This document shows positions 40,461-50,470 of a stretch of 64,000 bases of DNA, one piece after another. The notes beneath the pieces were generated by a model. It was not told the origin of the DNA. It was given only the letters and a program-made list of their open reading frames with translations, and made no database searches. The position numbers and the translations under genes were made by a program. Within the stretch, counting starts at the first letter, position 1; every line of letters starts with the position of its first letter. Origin of the DNA: Streptomyces sp. SKN60 (lineage in GTDB: Bacteria > Actinomycetota > Actinomycetes > Streptomycetales > Streptomycetaceae); contig NZ_JAHTMW010000007.1 in the NCBI RefSeq assembly GCF_026236535.1, positions 186,001 through 250,000 of the forward strand, read 5' to 3'.

Positions 40461-43400
40461 TCAAGTAGGTGGGACAGGCGTCTCATCATGTGAGCGGGCG
40501 GGCGGCCGGTTTCCGGCGCTGACCGCGACCGCTCCGGGCAGCGGAAACTCGTCCCGCACCAGCGCCCGGCGCAGCCGGTACTCGTCCAGCGGGCCCGAGA
40601 ACGCCATGCCCTGGCCGTGGGTGCAGCCCATGGAGCGCAGCGCCAGCACCTGCTCGGGCATGTCCACGCCGTCGGCGACGGACTGCATCCCGAGGTCGCC
40701 GGCGATGCGGAGCAGCCCGCTGGTGATCTTGCGCAGTCTGGCCGATTCCACGATGCCCTCGACCAGGCCGCGGTCCAGCTTCAGTATGTCGACCGGAAGC
40801 CGCCGCAGGGCGTTGATCGCGGCATGTCCGCTGCCGAATCCGTCGAGGGCGATCTTGACGCCGAGCCGGCGCAGGGCGGCCAGGCGCTGCTCCAGCTCGT
40901 CGAATGAGACCCGGGGGTCCCGGGGGTCGCTGTCGGCGAGCTCGACGATCAGCGAGCCGGAGGGCAGCCCGTGCCGGGTGAGCAGCGACTCGACGGAGCC
41001 CAGCGGCAGCGAGCGGTCGAGCAGCCGGCGGGCGGAGAGCCGCACGGTGACCGGGGCGCGATGGCCGATTCCGGCCCGTTCGGCGGCCTGCTCGACGGCC
41101 TCCTCCAGGAGCCAGCGGCCGAGCTCGGCGGTGCGCTCGCCGTCCTCGGCGACCCGCAGGAACTCGGCCGGCGTGAAGAGGATGCCCTGCGCGGAGCGCC
41201 AGCGGGCCTGGGCGGCGACGGCGGCGATCCGGCCGGTGCTCAGGTCGACGACGGGCTGGTGGAGCAGGGCGAACTCGCCGTCGTGCAGGGCGGTGCGCAG
41301 CCGGGCGGCGAGCTCGGTGCGGCGCACCACCTCGGCCTGCATCTGCGGGGCGTAGAGCTCGACCCGGTCCTTGCCGGCGGCCTTGGCCCGGTACATCGCG
41401 AGGTCGGCGTTGCGCAGCAGGTCGCCCGCGCTGATGCCGGGCTCGGCGAAGGCGACGCCGATGGAGGCGGCGACCCGCACCTCGTGGGCGGCGCCGTCCA
41501 CCCGGTACGGCTGGGAGAGCGTGACCCGCAGCCGGTCGGCGATCTCGGCCACCCGGCACTCGCGGTCGGCCCGGTCGCGGTTGCCGTCGCCGAGGATGAG
41601 CGCGGCGAACTCGTCGCCGCCGAGCCGGGCGGCGGTGTCCCCGGCCCGCACGGACTCGTGGAGCCGGCGGGCGGCCTGGACGAGGAGCTCGTCGCCGGCC
41701 TGGTGGCCGAGCCGGTCGTTGACCGCCTTGAAGCCGTCGAGGTCGATGAAGAGCACGGCGGTGCCGATGTCGGTGGCGCGGCGGCCGCTGAGCGCGCCGC
41801 GCACCCGCTCGGTGAACAGCGCCCGGTTGGGCAGGTCGGTGAGCGGGTCGTGCTCGGCGTTGTGCCGCAACTGGGCCTGGAGCCGGACCCGTTCGGTCAC
41901 GTCGCGGCTGTTGAAGATCAGTCCGCCCTGGTGCCGGTTGACGGTGGACTCGACGTTGAGCCAGTCGCCGCGGCCGGAGCGGAAGCGGCACTCGATCCGG
42001 GTGGTGGGCTCCTCGGAGGGCGGGGCGGCCAGGAAGCGGCGTACCTCGTGGACGACGCCGCCGAGGTCCTCGGGGTGGATGAGGGAGGCCAGCTCGGAGC
42101 CGATCAGCTCCTCGGCCTCGCGCCCGTACACCCCGGCGGCGGCCGGGCTGACGTAGCGCAGTATGCCGGTCGGCGCGGCGATCATGATGACGTCGCTGGA
42201 GCCCTGCACGAGGGACCTGAAGTGGTTCTCCTTCTGGGCCAGTTCGTGGGTGAGGGCGATGTTGTCGAGCAGCATGATGCCCTGCCGGACGACCAGGGCG
42301 AGCACGACCATGCAGCCGGTGAGGACGACGACGCGGTCGACGCTGCGGCCCTCGACGACGTTGTACAGGATGCTCAGGGTGCAGACGGCGGCCGCGAGGT
42401 ACGGCGTGAGCGCGGCGAGCGAGCCGGCGAGCGGGCGGCTGTGCGGGTGCCGGGCGCGGGCCGCGGCGGGCCCGGGGTCGACGTGCCGGCGCACCCCCCA
42501 GGGGGCGTACGCGAGCAGCAGGGAGCCCGCGAACCAGCCGGCGTCGAGGAGCTGGCCGGAGCTGTAGTGCTCGCGGAGCAGCGGCGAGGTGAACAGCGCG
42601 TCGCACAGCACGGTGAGGGCGAGCGCGGCGATGGCGGTGTGGACGGCCGAGCGGTTGATGTGGGAGCGGCGGAAGTGCAGCGCGAGCACCATGCTGACGA
42701 GCACGATGTCGAGCAGCGGGTACGCGAGGGAGAGCGCCGCGCGGGCGACGCTCTCGCCCGGCACGTACGCGGTGTGCGCGAGGGCCAGGCTCCACGACAG
42801 GGTGAGCAGGGAGCCGCCGATCAGCCAGGAGTCGAGGCCGAGGCAGACCCAGCCGGCCCGGGTGACGGGCTTCTTGGCGAGGACGAGCAGGCCGACGATG
42901 GCGGGCGGGGCGAAGAGCAGGAAGCACAGGTCCGCGGCGGAGGGGCTGGGCACCGCGCGGCGGAGCACGACCTCGTACCACCCCCAGACGGCGTTCCCGG
43001 TGGCGGCCATGAAGGACGAGAAGGCGAAGAGGTACCACGCGGGGCGGAAGGCGCGGCGGCGGCCCCGGGCGTAGAGGAAGCAGGAGACGGCGGCGGCGAG
43101 CGCGGCGGCGCTCAGCCCGAAGTCGCCCATGACGAGGGCGAGTTCCGTGGAGCCCCAGCCGACCGCGGCGCCGGTGGCATAGCCGCCGCAGACCAGTCCG
43201 AGGCCGAGCTGCGCGAGCGTCCCGCCCGTGCCGGGGCGGGGCCGCCCGGGCCGCCGGCCGCGCCCGGGGGCGGGTGTTCCGGGCCCGGATCCGGCGCCGG
43301 AGCCGGGTCCGGCGGTGCCGCCGACGCCCGCCCCGACGGGTGCGGGTGCGGCGAGGGCCGCGGTGCTCACCGGTCCCTCCGGGAGCTCGCCGGGGTGCGG

Positions 43401-43715
43401 CTGCGCCGGCTGCGCCGCGAGGGCGTCGGCGGGGCCTTCGGAACGCGGTACGGCGTGGCTTCCGCAGCCGCCGGACGGCTCGCCGCGCTCCTCGCAGCGG
43501 GTGCCGGCCGCGCGCGGCGCGGGCACGGCGACGGTGCCGCGGCCGTCCGCGGCGGGTCCGGCTCCGGGGGCGCGGGTGGGCTGGTCCGGCACCGGCCGGT
43601 CCGGCAGGGCGGCTGCGCGACGCGGGACGGCCGGCGGCGGCACCGTCGCGTCGGATCGTCGGTCGCTCGGCCGTGCTCCACCCGTCGCCCCCCTCGGAAT
43701 CTGATGTCCCGTCAC
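40461..43715 (-). CDS. cdgF: Membrane GGDEF/EAL protein with intact GGDEF and degenerate EAL (CdgF-like)
   Basis: After a disordered Pro/Gly/Ala-rich N-terminus comes a ~9-10-helix membrane region (to ~residue 470) and a PAS domain (~505-600, SSDVIMIAAPTGILRYVSP). The GGDEF domain has an intact ARLGGDEFAAL near residue 697, and an EAL domain follows. In the EAL domain the E-A-L motif is A-Q-A, DDFG is DGFG and the late EGVE is DGVD, so phosphodiesterase activity is probably lost. The protein likely makes c-di-GMP, the signal that controls streptomycete development. The position next to ilvB matches CdgF of S. coelicolor. The GTG at 43715 with GGGGAG is preferred over 43784, which has no ribosome site. 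Confidence 0.88.
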   Translation of the reverse strand: MTGHQIPRGATGGARPSDRRSDATVPPPAVPRRAAALPDRPVPDQPTRAPGAGPAADGRGTVAVPAPRAAGTRCEERGEPSGGCGSHAVPRSEGPADALAAQPAQPHPGELPEGPVSTAALAAPAPVGAGVGGTAGPGSGAGSGPGTPAPGRGRRPGRPRPGTGGTLAQLGLGLVCGGYATGAAVGWGSTELALVMGDFGLSAAALAAAVSCFLYARGRRRAFRPAWYLFAFSSFMAATGNAVWGWYEVVLRRAVPSPSAADLCFLLFAPPAIVGLLVLAKKPVTRAGWVCLGLDSWLIGGSLLTLSWSLALAHTAYVPGESVARAALSLAYPLLDIVLVSMVLALHFRRSHINRSAVHTAIAALALTVLCDALFTSPLLREHYSSGQLLDAGWFAGSLLLAYAPWGVRRHVDPGPAAARARHPHSRPLAGSLAALTPYLAAAVCTLSILYNVVEGRSVDRVVVLTGCMVVLALVVRQGIMLLDNIALTHELAQKENHFRSLVQGSSDVIMIAAPTGILRYVSPAAAGVYGREAEELIGSELASLIHPEDLGGVVHEVRRFLAAPPSEEPTTRIECRFRSGRGDWLNVESTVNRHQGGLIFNSRDVTERVRLQAQLRHNAEHDPLTDLPNRALFTERVRGALSGRRATDIGTAVLFIDLDGFKAVNDRLGHQAGDELLVQAARRLHESVRAGDTAARLGGDEFAALILGDGNRDRADRECRVAEIADRLRVTLSQPYRVDGAAHEVRVAASIGVAFAEPGISAGDLLRNADLAMYRAKAAGKDRVELYAPQMQAEVVRRTELAARLRTALHDGEFALLHQPVVDLSTGRIAAVAAQARWRSAQGILFTPAEFLRVAEDGERTAELGRWLLEEAVEQAAERAGIGHRAPVTVRLSARRLLDRSLPLGSVESLLTRHGLPSGSLIVELADSDPRDPRVSFDELEQRLAALRRLGVKIALDGFGSGHAAINALRRLPVDILKLDRGLVEGIVESARLRKITSGLLRIAGDLGMQSVADGVDMPEQVLALRSMGCTHGQGMAFSGPLDEYRLRRALVRDEFPLPGAVAVSAGNRPPARSHDETPVPPT

Positions 43716-43871
43716 TTCGCTCCCCAGCGTCTGCCCGTTCTCGACGCAGTCCCCCGCTCCGGGACCATACACCAGGATCGTCACTCAGGGACAGGGGTGC
43801 AGTACTCTCCGTGACGGCCAGGGGGCTTGTGAGGAGCGCGTTCGGGGGGCGCACGCCCCCGGGGAGCCGAC

Positions 43872-44834
43872 TCAGGTGGTGAGGACCACGTTGGCCGGCT
43901 CCTCGCCCGCGACGAAGCGGGTCAGCTGGGCCGCGATCAGGCGCTTGGCGCGCGGCATGAACGCCGAGGTGGAGCCGCCCACATGGGGGCTCACGAGCAC
44001 ACCGGGAGCGTGCCACAGGGGGTGCCCGGCCGGCAGCGGTTCCGGATCGGTGACATCGAGTGCCGCGCGGATCCGGCCGCTCTCGGCCTCCTTCAGAAGG
44101 GCGGCGGTGTCCACCACCGGGCCGCGCGCCACGTTGACGAGCAGGGCGCCGTCCTTCATCCGGGCGAGGAAGTCCGCGCCGGCCAGCTGCCGGGTCTCCG
44201 GGGTGAGCGGGGTGGACAGCACCACCACGTCGGCCTGCGGCAGTTGCGCGGCCAGTTCGGTCAGCGGCAGCACCGGCCCGCGCGCGGTGGTGCGCGCCGA
44301 GCGCGCGACGCGGACGATCCGCGCGCACTCGAAGGGCGCGAGCCGGTCCTCGATGGCGGCGCCGATCGACCCGTACCCGACGATCAGCACCGACTTGTCG
44401 GCGAGCGCCGGATAGAACCCGGCCCGCCACTCCTCCGCGTCCTGACCACGCACGAAGCCCGGGATGCCGCGCAGCGAGGCGAGGATCAGGGCCAGGGTCA
44501 GCTCGGCGGTGCTGGCCTCGTGCACGCCCCGGGCATTGCACAGGCGCACGCCGGAGCGCAGCGCGTCGATGCCGGGCGTGACGTGGTCGACCCCGGCGGA
44601 CAGGGTCTGCACGACGCGCACCGAGCTCATCCCGGCGAGCGGCCGGACGGCGATCTCCTCGCCCTTCATGTAGGGCACGACATAGAAGGCGCAGCGGGCG
44701 GGATCGGCCGGAAAGTCCGGTCCGCCGTCCCAGAAACGGTAGTTCAGGCCCGACGCGCCCGGCGCGGGCAGGCCGTCGATCTCGTCCGCGGGAATCGGAA
44801 GCCACACGTCAGCGGCGATGTCATCGAGTGTCAT
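43872..44834 (-). CDS. D-isomer-specific 2-hydroxyacid dehydrogenase
   Basis: The 320-residue NAD(P) enzyme has the Rossmann motif IVGYGSIGAAIEDRL, NVARGPVVDTAAL (catalytic Arg), DVTDPEPLPAGHPLW (Glu) and SPHVGGSTSAF (His). Its closest functional class would be phosphoglycerate/hydroxypyruvate-type dehydrogenases of short form, but the substrate is not decidable. It is a single gene, divergent from the aldo/keto reductase with only 74 bases between the starts. Confidence 0.85.
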   Translation of the reverse strand: MTLDDIAADVWLPIPADEIDGLPAPGASGLNYRFWDGGPDFPADPARCAFYVVPYMKGEEIAVRPLAGMSSVRVVQTLSAGVDHVTPGIDALRSGVRLCNARGVHEASTAELTLALILASLRGIPGFVRGQDAEEWRAGFYPALADKSVLIVGYGSIGAAIEDRLAPFECARIVRVARSARTTARGPVLPLTELAAQLPQADVVVLSTPLTPETRQLAGADFLARMKDGALLVNVARGPVVDTAALLKEAESGRIRAALDVTDPEPLPAGHPLWHAPGVLVSPHVGGSTSAFMPRAKRLIAAQLTRFVAGEEPANVVLTT

Positions 44835-44908
44835 GACCGGGAGGCTATGACATGAATCCCGCGCGCCATTGGTTACTTTGGGGGCTGCACAGGGAGGGGT
44901 AGCGGCAG

Positions 44909-45916
44909 GTGGAGCGCAGGACGATCGGGGCGGCGGCGCTCGGAGTGGGTGCGGTGGGCCTCGGGTGCATGCCGATGAACTGGGCGTACAGCTCCTCCCG
45001 GCAGCGGGGCGACCGGTCCCTGCGTACGGTGCACGCGGCCCTGGACGCCGGGGTGAGCCTGCTCGACACCGCCGACATGTACGGGCCGTTCACCAACGAG
45101 CTGCTGCTCGGGCGGGTGTTGAAGGAGCGCCGGGCGGACGTCTTCGTGTCGACGAAGTGCGGGCTGCTCGTGGGCGACGGGCATGTGGTGGCCAACGGGC
45201 GGCCCGGTTATGTGCGCCGGGCCTGTGACGCCTCGCTGCGGCGGCTGCAGACCGATGTGATCGACCTCTACCAGCTGCACCGGGCCGATCCCGAGGTGCC
45301 GGTGGAGGAGACCTGGGGCGCGATGGCCGATCTCGTGCGGGCCGGGAAGGTGCGGGCGCTCGGGCTGTGCGCGGTGGGTGCCCGGACCCGGTTCTTCCGG
45401 CGGCCGGTGACGGGCGGCGGCTTTGACGGAACGATCCGGCAGCTGGAGCGGATCCAGCAGGTGTTCCCGGTGAGCGCGGTCGAGGCGGAGCTGTCGGTGT
45501 GGTCCCCGGAGGCCCTGGAACGGCTGCTGCCGTGGTGCGCGGCGCGGGGCGTGGGCTTTCTGGCCGCGATGCCGCTGGGCAGCGGCTTCCTCACCGGCAC
45601 GCTGACGCCCGGCGGCGGTTTCGAGGCGGACGATCCGCGCGCCCGGCACCCGCGCTTCACGGCCGAGATGATGGCCGCGAACCAGCCGCTGGTGGCGGGC
45701 CTGCGCCGGGTCGCGGCCCGGCACGGCGCGGACGTCACTCCGGCGCAGGTCGCGCTGGCCTGGGCGCTCGCCCAGGGCCCGCACGTCGTCCCGATCCCGG
45801 GCACCAAGCACGAGCGGTGGGCGGTCGAGAACGCCCGCGCGGCCGGCCTCGTCCTCGACGCCGCCGACCTGACGGAGATCGCGGCGCTGCCGGCGGCCCG
45901 GGGGTCGTGGGACTGA
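44909..45916 (+). CDS. Aldo/keto reductase
   Basis: The 335-residue protein is an AKR barrel with the tetrad Asp/Tyr in DTADMYGPFTNELLLGRVL, Lys in VSTKCGL and His in YQLHRADPEV. A late PIPGTKHERWAVENARAAG binds NADPH, and the C-terminus is LPAARGSWD. It reduces aldehydes or ketones; the substrate is unknown. The GTG at 44909 has GGAGG ~17 bases and GGCAG ~6 bases upstream, so the ribosome site is only fair. Confidence 0.85.
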   Translation: MERRTIGAAALGVGAVGLGCMPMNWAYSSSRQRGDRSLRTVHAALDAGVSLLDTADMYGPFTNELLLGRVLKERRADVFVSTKCGLLVGDGHVVANGRPGYVRRACDASLRRLQTDVIDLYQLHRADPEVPVEETWGAMADLVRAGKVRALGLCAVGARTRFFRRPVTGGGFDGTIRQLERIQQVFPVSAVEAELSVWSPEALERLLPWCAARGVGFLAAMPLGSGFLTGTLTPGGGFEADDPRARHPRFTAEMMAANQPLVAGLRRVAARHGADVTPAQVALAWALAQGPHVVPIPGTKHERWAVENARAAGLVLDAADLTEIAALPAARGSWD

Positions 45917-45994
45917 GCCGCGTCCGGACCCTTGTCGGTCCGGCGGTGTATCAAGGAAGGAGCCGCCGGAAGCAGCCGCCGAAGGGACCGGGTC

Positions 45995-47125
45995 ATGAGC
46001 CGAGGCCGAGTCGTCAGCAGGACACTGACGGGCGGCGCGGTCGCGCTGCTCCTGGCCACCGGGTGCTCCTCCACCCCGTCCTCCGGCCCGCCCTCCGCCC
46101 CGCCCTCCAGCCCGCCGCCCGCGTCCACCGCGCCGTCGACGACGAGCCCGGCGGCTCCCGTACGGGTCGCCGGGACGCTCACCGAGGGGCTGAAGTCGCC
46201 GTGGGGCCTCGCCGAGCTGCCCGGCGGGGATCTGCTCGTCTCGTCCCGGGACGAGCGGACGGTGACCCGGGTCGACGGGCGGACCGGCCGGCGGACGCCG
46301 GCCGGCGAGGTGCCGGGGGTCGTGCCGGGCGGCGAGGGCGGGCTGCTCGGGCTCGCCGTGCGGGACGGCTGGGTGTACGCGTATCTGACCGCCGGGACGG
46401 ACAACCGGATCGTCCGGATGCGGTACGGCGGGGGCGAGGGCGACCGGCTCGGGGCTCCGGAGCCGGTGCTCACCGGCCTCCCGAAGGGCTTCATCCACAA
46501 CGGCGGGCGGATCGCGTTCGGCCCGGACGGGATGCTGTACGCGGGGACCGGCGAGACCGGGCGGACCGGGCTCGCCCAGGACAAGGGCTCGCTGGGCGGG
46601 AAGATCCTGCGGATGACCCCGGAGGGCCGCCCGGCGCCCGGCAACCCCTTCCCGGGCTCCCTGGTGTACTCGTACGGCCACCGCAACGTCCAGGGCCTGG
46701 CCTGGGACGCCGACGGGCGCCTCTGGGCGTCGGAGTTCGGCCAGGACACCTGGGACGAGCTGAACCTGATCCGGCCCGGCCGGAACTACGGCTGGCCGGT
46801 GGTGGAGGGCATCGCCGGGCGGGCCGGCTACACCGACCCGGTGGCCCAGTGGCCCACCTCGGAGGCCTCCCCCAGCGGCATCGCGTACGCCCGGGGCGCG
46901 ATCTGGATGGCCGGGCTGCGCGGCGAGCGCCTGTGGCGCGTTCCGCTCTCCGGCGCGGAACGATCCGGGGAGCCGGTGGCGTTCCTCAAGGGTGAGTACG
47001 GACGGCTGCGCACGGTCCAGGCGACCGCGGGCGGCACCCGGCTCTGGCTGGTGACCAGCGAGACCGACACCCGGGGGACCCCGGGACCCGGCGACGACCG
47101 GATCCTGCGCCTGGAGCTCGGCTAG
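45995..47125 (+). CDS. Lipoprotein PQQ-dependent aldose (glucose) dehydrogenase-type beta-propeller
   Basis: The 376-residue protein has a lipoprotein signal (VALLLATGCSS) and a Ser/Pro-rich linker. A six-bladed quinoprotein domain follows with GLKSPWGLAELPGGDLLVSSR, EGGLLGLAV, FIHNGGRIAFGPDGMLYAGTG, and YSYGHRNVQGLAWDADGRLW with EFGQDTWDELNLI. These are hallmarks of soluble aldose sugar dehydrogenases that use PQQ and calcium. It sits at the outer face of the membrane. It follows the aldo/keto reductase by 78 bases and may share its transcript. No PQQ synthesis genes are nearby. Confidence 0.85.
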   Translation: MSRGRVVSRTLTGGAVALLLATGCSSTPSSGPPSAPPSSPPPASTAPSTTSPAAPVRVAGTLTEGLKSPWGLAELPGGDLLVSSRDERTVTRVDGRTGRRTPAGEVPGVVPGGEGGLLGLAVRDGWVYAYLTAGTDNRIVRMRYGGGEGDRLGAPEPVLTGLPKGFIHNGGRIAFGPDGMLYAGTGETGRTGLAQDKGSLGGKILRMTPEGRPAPGNPFPGSLVYSYGHRNVQGLAWDADGRLWASEFGQDTWDELNLIRPGRNYGWPVVEGIAGRAGYTDPVAQWPTSEASPSGIAYARGAIWMAGLRGERLWRVPLSGAERSGEPVAFLKGEYGRLRTVQATAGGTRLWLVTSETDTRGTPGPGDDRILRLELG

Positions 47126-47149
47126 CACCTCGTGAGGGAGGCGGAGCAC

Positions 47150-47341
47150 GTGTTCAACATGATGGAAGAGCTGTTCGCACCGGGCCGCAAGCACACCGAC
47201 GACGAGCGGCAGCGGCTCGCCCTGACCCGGGAGGACCTGGGCGACGGCGACCCGTACCGGGGGCCGATAGACCTGTCCTCGGGGAAGGTGACCATACGCA
47301 TACCCCGCGCTGCCGGCGGCGAGGCCGCCGACAGCGACTGA
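47150..47341 (+). CDS. DUF6191-like small protein
   Basis: The 63-residue protein MFNMMEELFAPGRKHTDDE ... GPIDLSSGKVTIRIP is of the streptomycete DUF6191 type; function unknown. The GTG at 47150 has GGGAGG eight bases before it and gives the usual N-terminus, so the longer frame from 47132 is rejected. It ends directly against the converging LuxR-type regulator gene. Confidence 0.75.
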   Translation: MFNMMEELFAPGRKHTDDERQRLALTREDLGDGDPYRGPIDLSSGKVTIRIPRAAGGEAADSD

Positions 47342-50300
47342 TCAGGCCGGGGCGTCCAGCAGCCGCAGCCGGTGCGCGAGGGCCGCCGCCTCACCGCGCC
47401 CCGCGACGCCCAGTTTGGCGAGGATGTTGGAGACGTGGACGCTCGCCGTCTTCGGCGAGATGAAGAGCTCCTCGGCGATCTGACGGTTGGTGCGCCCGGC
47501 GGCGACGAGCCGCAGGACGTCCTGTTCTCGCGGGGTGAGCCCGAAGGCGACGCCCTCCTCCGGCTCCCGCTGCCGCGGGACGTCCGGGGCGGCGGAGAGC
47601 GGGGCGAGGCGGGCGCGGGCGGCGAGCAGTTCGACGTCCTCGCGCAGCGGCTGCGCCCCGAGGCGTACGGCGGTGGCGCGGGCGGCGTGGAGCAGGGCGG
47701 CGGCCTCCTCGCGCCGGCCGCCCTCGGCGAGCAGCGCGTCGGCGAGGCGGTGCCGGGCCACCGCCAGCTCGTAGGGGCGGTCGAGCGGCTCGACGGCGGC
47801 GACGATCTCCGCCCGGCGTTCCGCGCTGTCCCGGCCCTCGGCGCGGGCCAGCTCGGCGGAGACCTGCAGGGAGTACGCCTGCCAGACGGGCGCCGGGGCG
47901 GCCATGCCGCGCACGAAACGGCGGATCCGGTCGAGGGCCTCGGCGCGGCCCTCGGCGGCGGCGGGCAGGCCCCGGGCGTCGGCCTCCGCGGTGACGGCGG
48001 CGACGGCGAGCGGCCAGCCGTAGCGGTGGGTGCCGGGCGGGCATCCGTCCGCGACCGCCGCGGCGAACCCCGTCCGTACGTCATCGAGCCGGCCCTCGGC
48101 GGCGGCGATGTGGGCCGTCACCTCGGCCATCGGGAGCGTGTACTGCGGAATGGGGTCACGGCTGCCGTAGCGGGCGGCCGCCTCGGCGAGCCGGGCGGTG
48201 GCCTGGGCGGGTTCGCCGCGGACGACGGCGAGGTGGGCGAGCAGCAGTTGCGCGGTGATGCCCGGCTTCGAGGTACCGGCCGCGGAGCGGAGCAGCGCCT
48301 CTGTCTCCTCCTGCACCCGGTCCCACTCGCCGAGGGAGAGCAGGGACTCGGCGAGGTTGGCGCGGACCCAGCCGGCGCTGTCGACGAGGCCGTGGGCGCG
48401 GGCGGATTCGATGCCGGCGGCGGCGACCTCGACGGCCTCCCGGGAGCGGCCGAGGCCTTCCAGGACGGAGGAGATGTTGACGTAGGTGCGCGCGGCCTCG
48501 TGGAACTGGCCGAGGGCCAGGGTCCGTTCGCGTACCTCGTGGAGCTGGGCCAGTCCGGCCTCGGGATTCCCTGCGGCGACCATGAGGGTGCCGAGGGTGC
48601 CGCGGGCGGCGAGTTCGATGGCCTCGGCCTTGACCAACCGGGCGTATTCGACGGCACGTTCGGCGTCGGCGATGGCCTCGGGGCCGGGGTTGCGGAGCAT
48701 GGCCCAGCCGGCGGCGAGGCCGAGGACCACGGCGTGCACGGCGGACGGCTGCAGGCCGCGGACGAGTTCCTGGGCGCGGGCGATCTCGGCCCAGCCGTCG
48801 CCGCGGGCCAGGGCGGACTGGAGGCGGGCGCGTTCGACGTAGAACCAGGCGGCGCGCAGCGGGTCGCGCTCCTCGTCGCTGTCGAGGATCCGCAGCGCGG
48901 TGCGGCCGATCTTGAGGGCGCGTTCGCGTTCGCCGCAGAGCCGGGCGGCGACGGCGGCCTCGGCGAGCAGGTCGAGGTGGCGCAGCGGGGTGTCGGGGTC
49001 GCAGCCGCCGAGGTCCCCCGTGCCGTAGGTCAGGGCAGGGTAGGCCTCGGCGCAGTCGAGGGGGCGCAGGGCGGCGCGGACCTCGTCGGGGACCTCGTCC
49101 CAGAGTTCCATGGCCCGTTCGAGGAGCCGGAGTTGTTCGGCGTAGGCGTAGCGCTTGCGGGCCTCGACGGAGGCGCGCAGGACGGCGGGCAGGGCGCGGG
49201 CGGCGTCGCGGGCGTGGTACCAGTACGTGGCGAGCCGGGTGGCGCGTTCGTCGGCGCGGACCAGCGCGGGGTCGTCCTCCAGGGCTTCGGCGTAGCGCCG
49301 GTGCAGCCGGGAGCGTTCGCCGGGCAGCAGGTCGTCGCTGACGGCCTCGCGGACCAGGGAGTGGCGGAAACGGTAGCCGTCGCCTTCGGGGGCGGCGAGC
49401 AGGATGTTGGCGCCGACGGCGAGGCGCAGGGCCTCGATGAGGGTGTCCTCGGGCAGTCCGGCGACGGCGGCGAGCAGGTCGAACTCGACGGTGGAGCCGC
49501 CTTCGGCGGCGATCCGGACGACCCGCTGGGCGGACTCGGGCAGGGCTTCGACGCGGACCAGGAGGAGATCGCGCAGGGAGTCGCTGAGGGCGGTGGCGGC
49601 GCAGCCGGACTCGTGGGAGGCGACGAGCTCCTCGACGAAGAAGGCGTTGCCGTCGGAGCGTTCGAAGACCTGGTCGAGCAGGGCCGGGTCGGGTTCGGCG
49701 GCGAGGATGCCGGTGAGCTGGCGGTGCACCTCGGCGCGGGTGAAGCGGGCGAGTTCGATGCGGCGGACGGAGCGCAGCCGGTCGAGTTCGGCGAGCAGCG
49801 GGCGCAGCGGGTGGCGGCGGTGGATGTCGTCGGCGCGGTAGGTGGCGACGACGGTGATCCGGCCGTGGGCGAGGGTGCGGAAGAGGTAGGCGAGCAGGTG
49901 CCGGGTGGAGGTGTCGGCCCAGTGCAGGTCCTCCAGGACGAGGGCGACGGTGCGCTCGGCGGCGAGGCCTTCGAGGAGCCGTACGGTGAGTTCGAAGAGA
50001 CGGGCGGTGGCCTCCTCGGCGGCGGGTTCGTGGCCGGTGGGGTCGCCGAGTTCGGGCAGGAGCCGGGCGAGTTCGCCCTCCTGGCCGGCGGCGGCCGCGG
50101 CGAACTCCTCGGGGAGTTCGCGGCGCAGCGCGCGCAGGGCGGTGGAGAAGGGGGCGAAGGGCAGTCCGTCGGCGCCGATCTCGACGCAGCCGCCGAGCGC
50201 GACGACGGTGCCGGCGGCGCGGGCGCGGGCGGTGAGCTCCTCGACGAGGCGGGTCTTGCCGACCCCGGCCTCGCCGCCGAGGAGGAGCGCCTGGGGCTCT

Positions 50301-50464
50301 CCCGCGGCCGCGCGGGAGAGCGCCTCGGTGAGGGCGGTGAGTTCGCCGGCCCGGCCGACGAAGACGGGGCTGACTGACCTGGTCTCCACGGCGCCGAGCA
50401 TCGCACAGGCGTCTACGGGTGCGCTCGTACGGGTGTCACGCGGTGTATCCGAGTCGTGCGGCAT
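47342..50464 (-). CDS. Large ATP-binding LuxR-family (LAL) transcriptional regulator
   Basis: The ~1040-residue protein has an N-terminal STAND/AAA ATPase (Walker A GGEAGVGKTRLVEEL, Walker B VALVLEDLHWAD) at ~65-350. A long TPR-like helical repeat region follows, and the C-terminal LuxR helix-turn-helix (LTPREQDVLRLVAAGRTNRQIAEELFISPKTASVHVSNIL) ends the protein. LAL regulators often activate antibiotic or sugar genes. The start is uncertain: ATG at 50464 lies seven bases after the 53-residue ORF, whereas ATG at 50401 or GTG at 50389 is nearer the conserved part. The target is unknown. Confidence 0.85.
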   Translation of the reverse strand: MPHDSDTPRDTRTSAPVDACAMLGAVETRSVSPVFVGRAGELTALTEALSRAAAGEPQALLLGGEAGVGKTRLVEELTARARAAGTVVALGGCVEIGADGLPFAPFSTALRALRRELPEEFAAAAAGQEGELARLLPELGDPTGHEPAAEEATARLFELTVRLLEGLAAERTVALVLEDLHWADTSTRHLLAYLFRTLAHGRITVVATYRADDIHRRHPLRPLLAELDRLRSVRRIELARFTRAEVHRQLTGILAAEPDPALLDQVFERSDGNAFFVEELVASHESGCAATALSDSLRDLLLVRVEALPESAQRVVRIAAEGGSTVEFDLLAAVAGLPEDTLIEALRLAVGANILLAAPEGDGYRFRHSLVREAVSDDLLPGERSRLHRRYAEALEDDPALVRADERATRLATYWYHARDAARALPAVLRASVEARKRYAYAEQLRLLERAMELWDEVPDEVRAALRPLDCAEAYPALTYGTGDLGGCDPDTPLRHLDLLAEAAVAARLCGERERALKIGRTALRILDSDEERDPLRAAWFYVERARLQSALARGDGWAEIARAQELVRGLQPSAVHAVVLGLAAGWAMLRNPGPEAIADAERAVEYARLVKAEAIELAARGTLGTLMVAAGNPEAGLAQLHEVRERTLALGQFHEAARTYVNISSVLEGLGRSREAVEVAAAGIESARAHGLVDSAGWVRANLAESLLSLGEWDRVQEETEALLRSAAGTSKPGITAQLLLAHLAVVRGEPAQATARLAEAAARYGSRDPIPQYTLPMAEVTAHIAAAEGRLDDVRTGFAAAVADGCPPGTHRYGWPLAVAAVTAEADARGLPAAAEGRAEALDRIRRFVRGMAAPAPVWQAYSLQVSAELARAEGRDSAERRAEIVAAVEPLDRPYELAVARHRLADALLAEGGRREEAAALLHAARATAVRLGAQPLREDVELLAARARLAPLSAAPDVPRQREPEEGVAFGLTPREQDVLRLVAAGRTNRQIAEELFISPKTASVHVSNILAKLGVAGRGEAAALAHRLRLLDAPA

Positions 50465-50470
50465 TCCGGG

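Noticed and set aside
40486..44805. 1439-codon open frame on the minus strand
   Set aside because: Arises from high GC in a frame shifted from cdgF and the dehydrogenase; composition is Arg/Ala/Pro with no recognisable fold.
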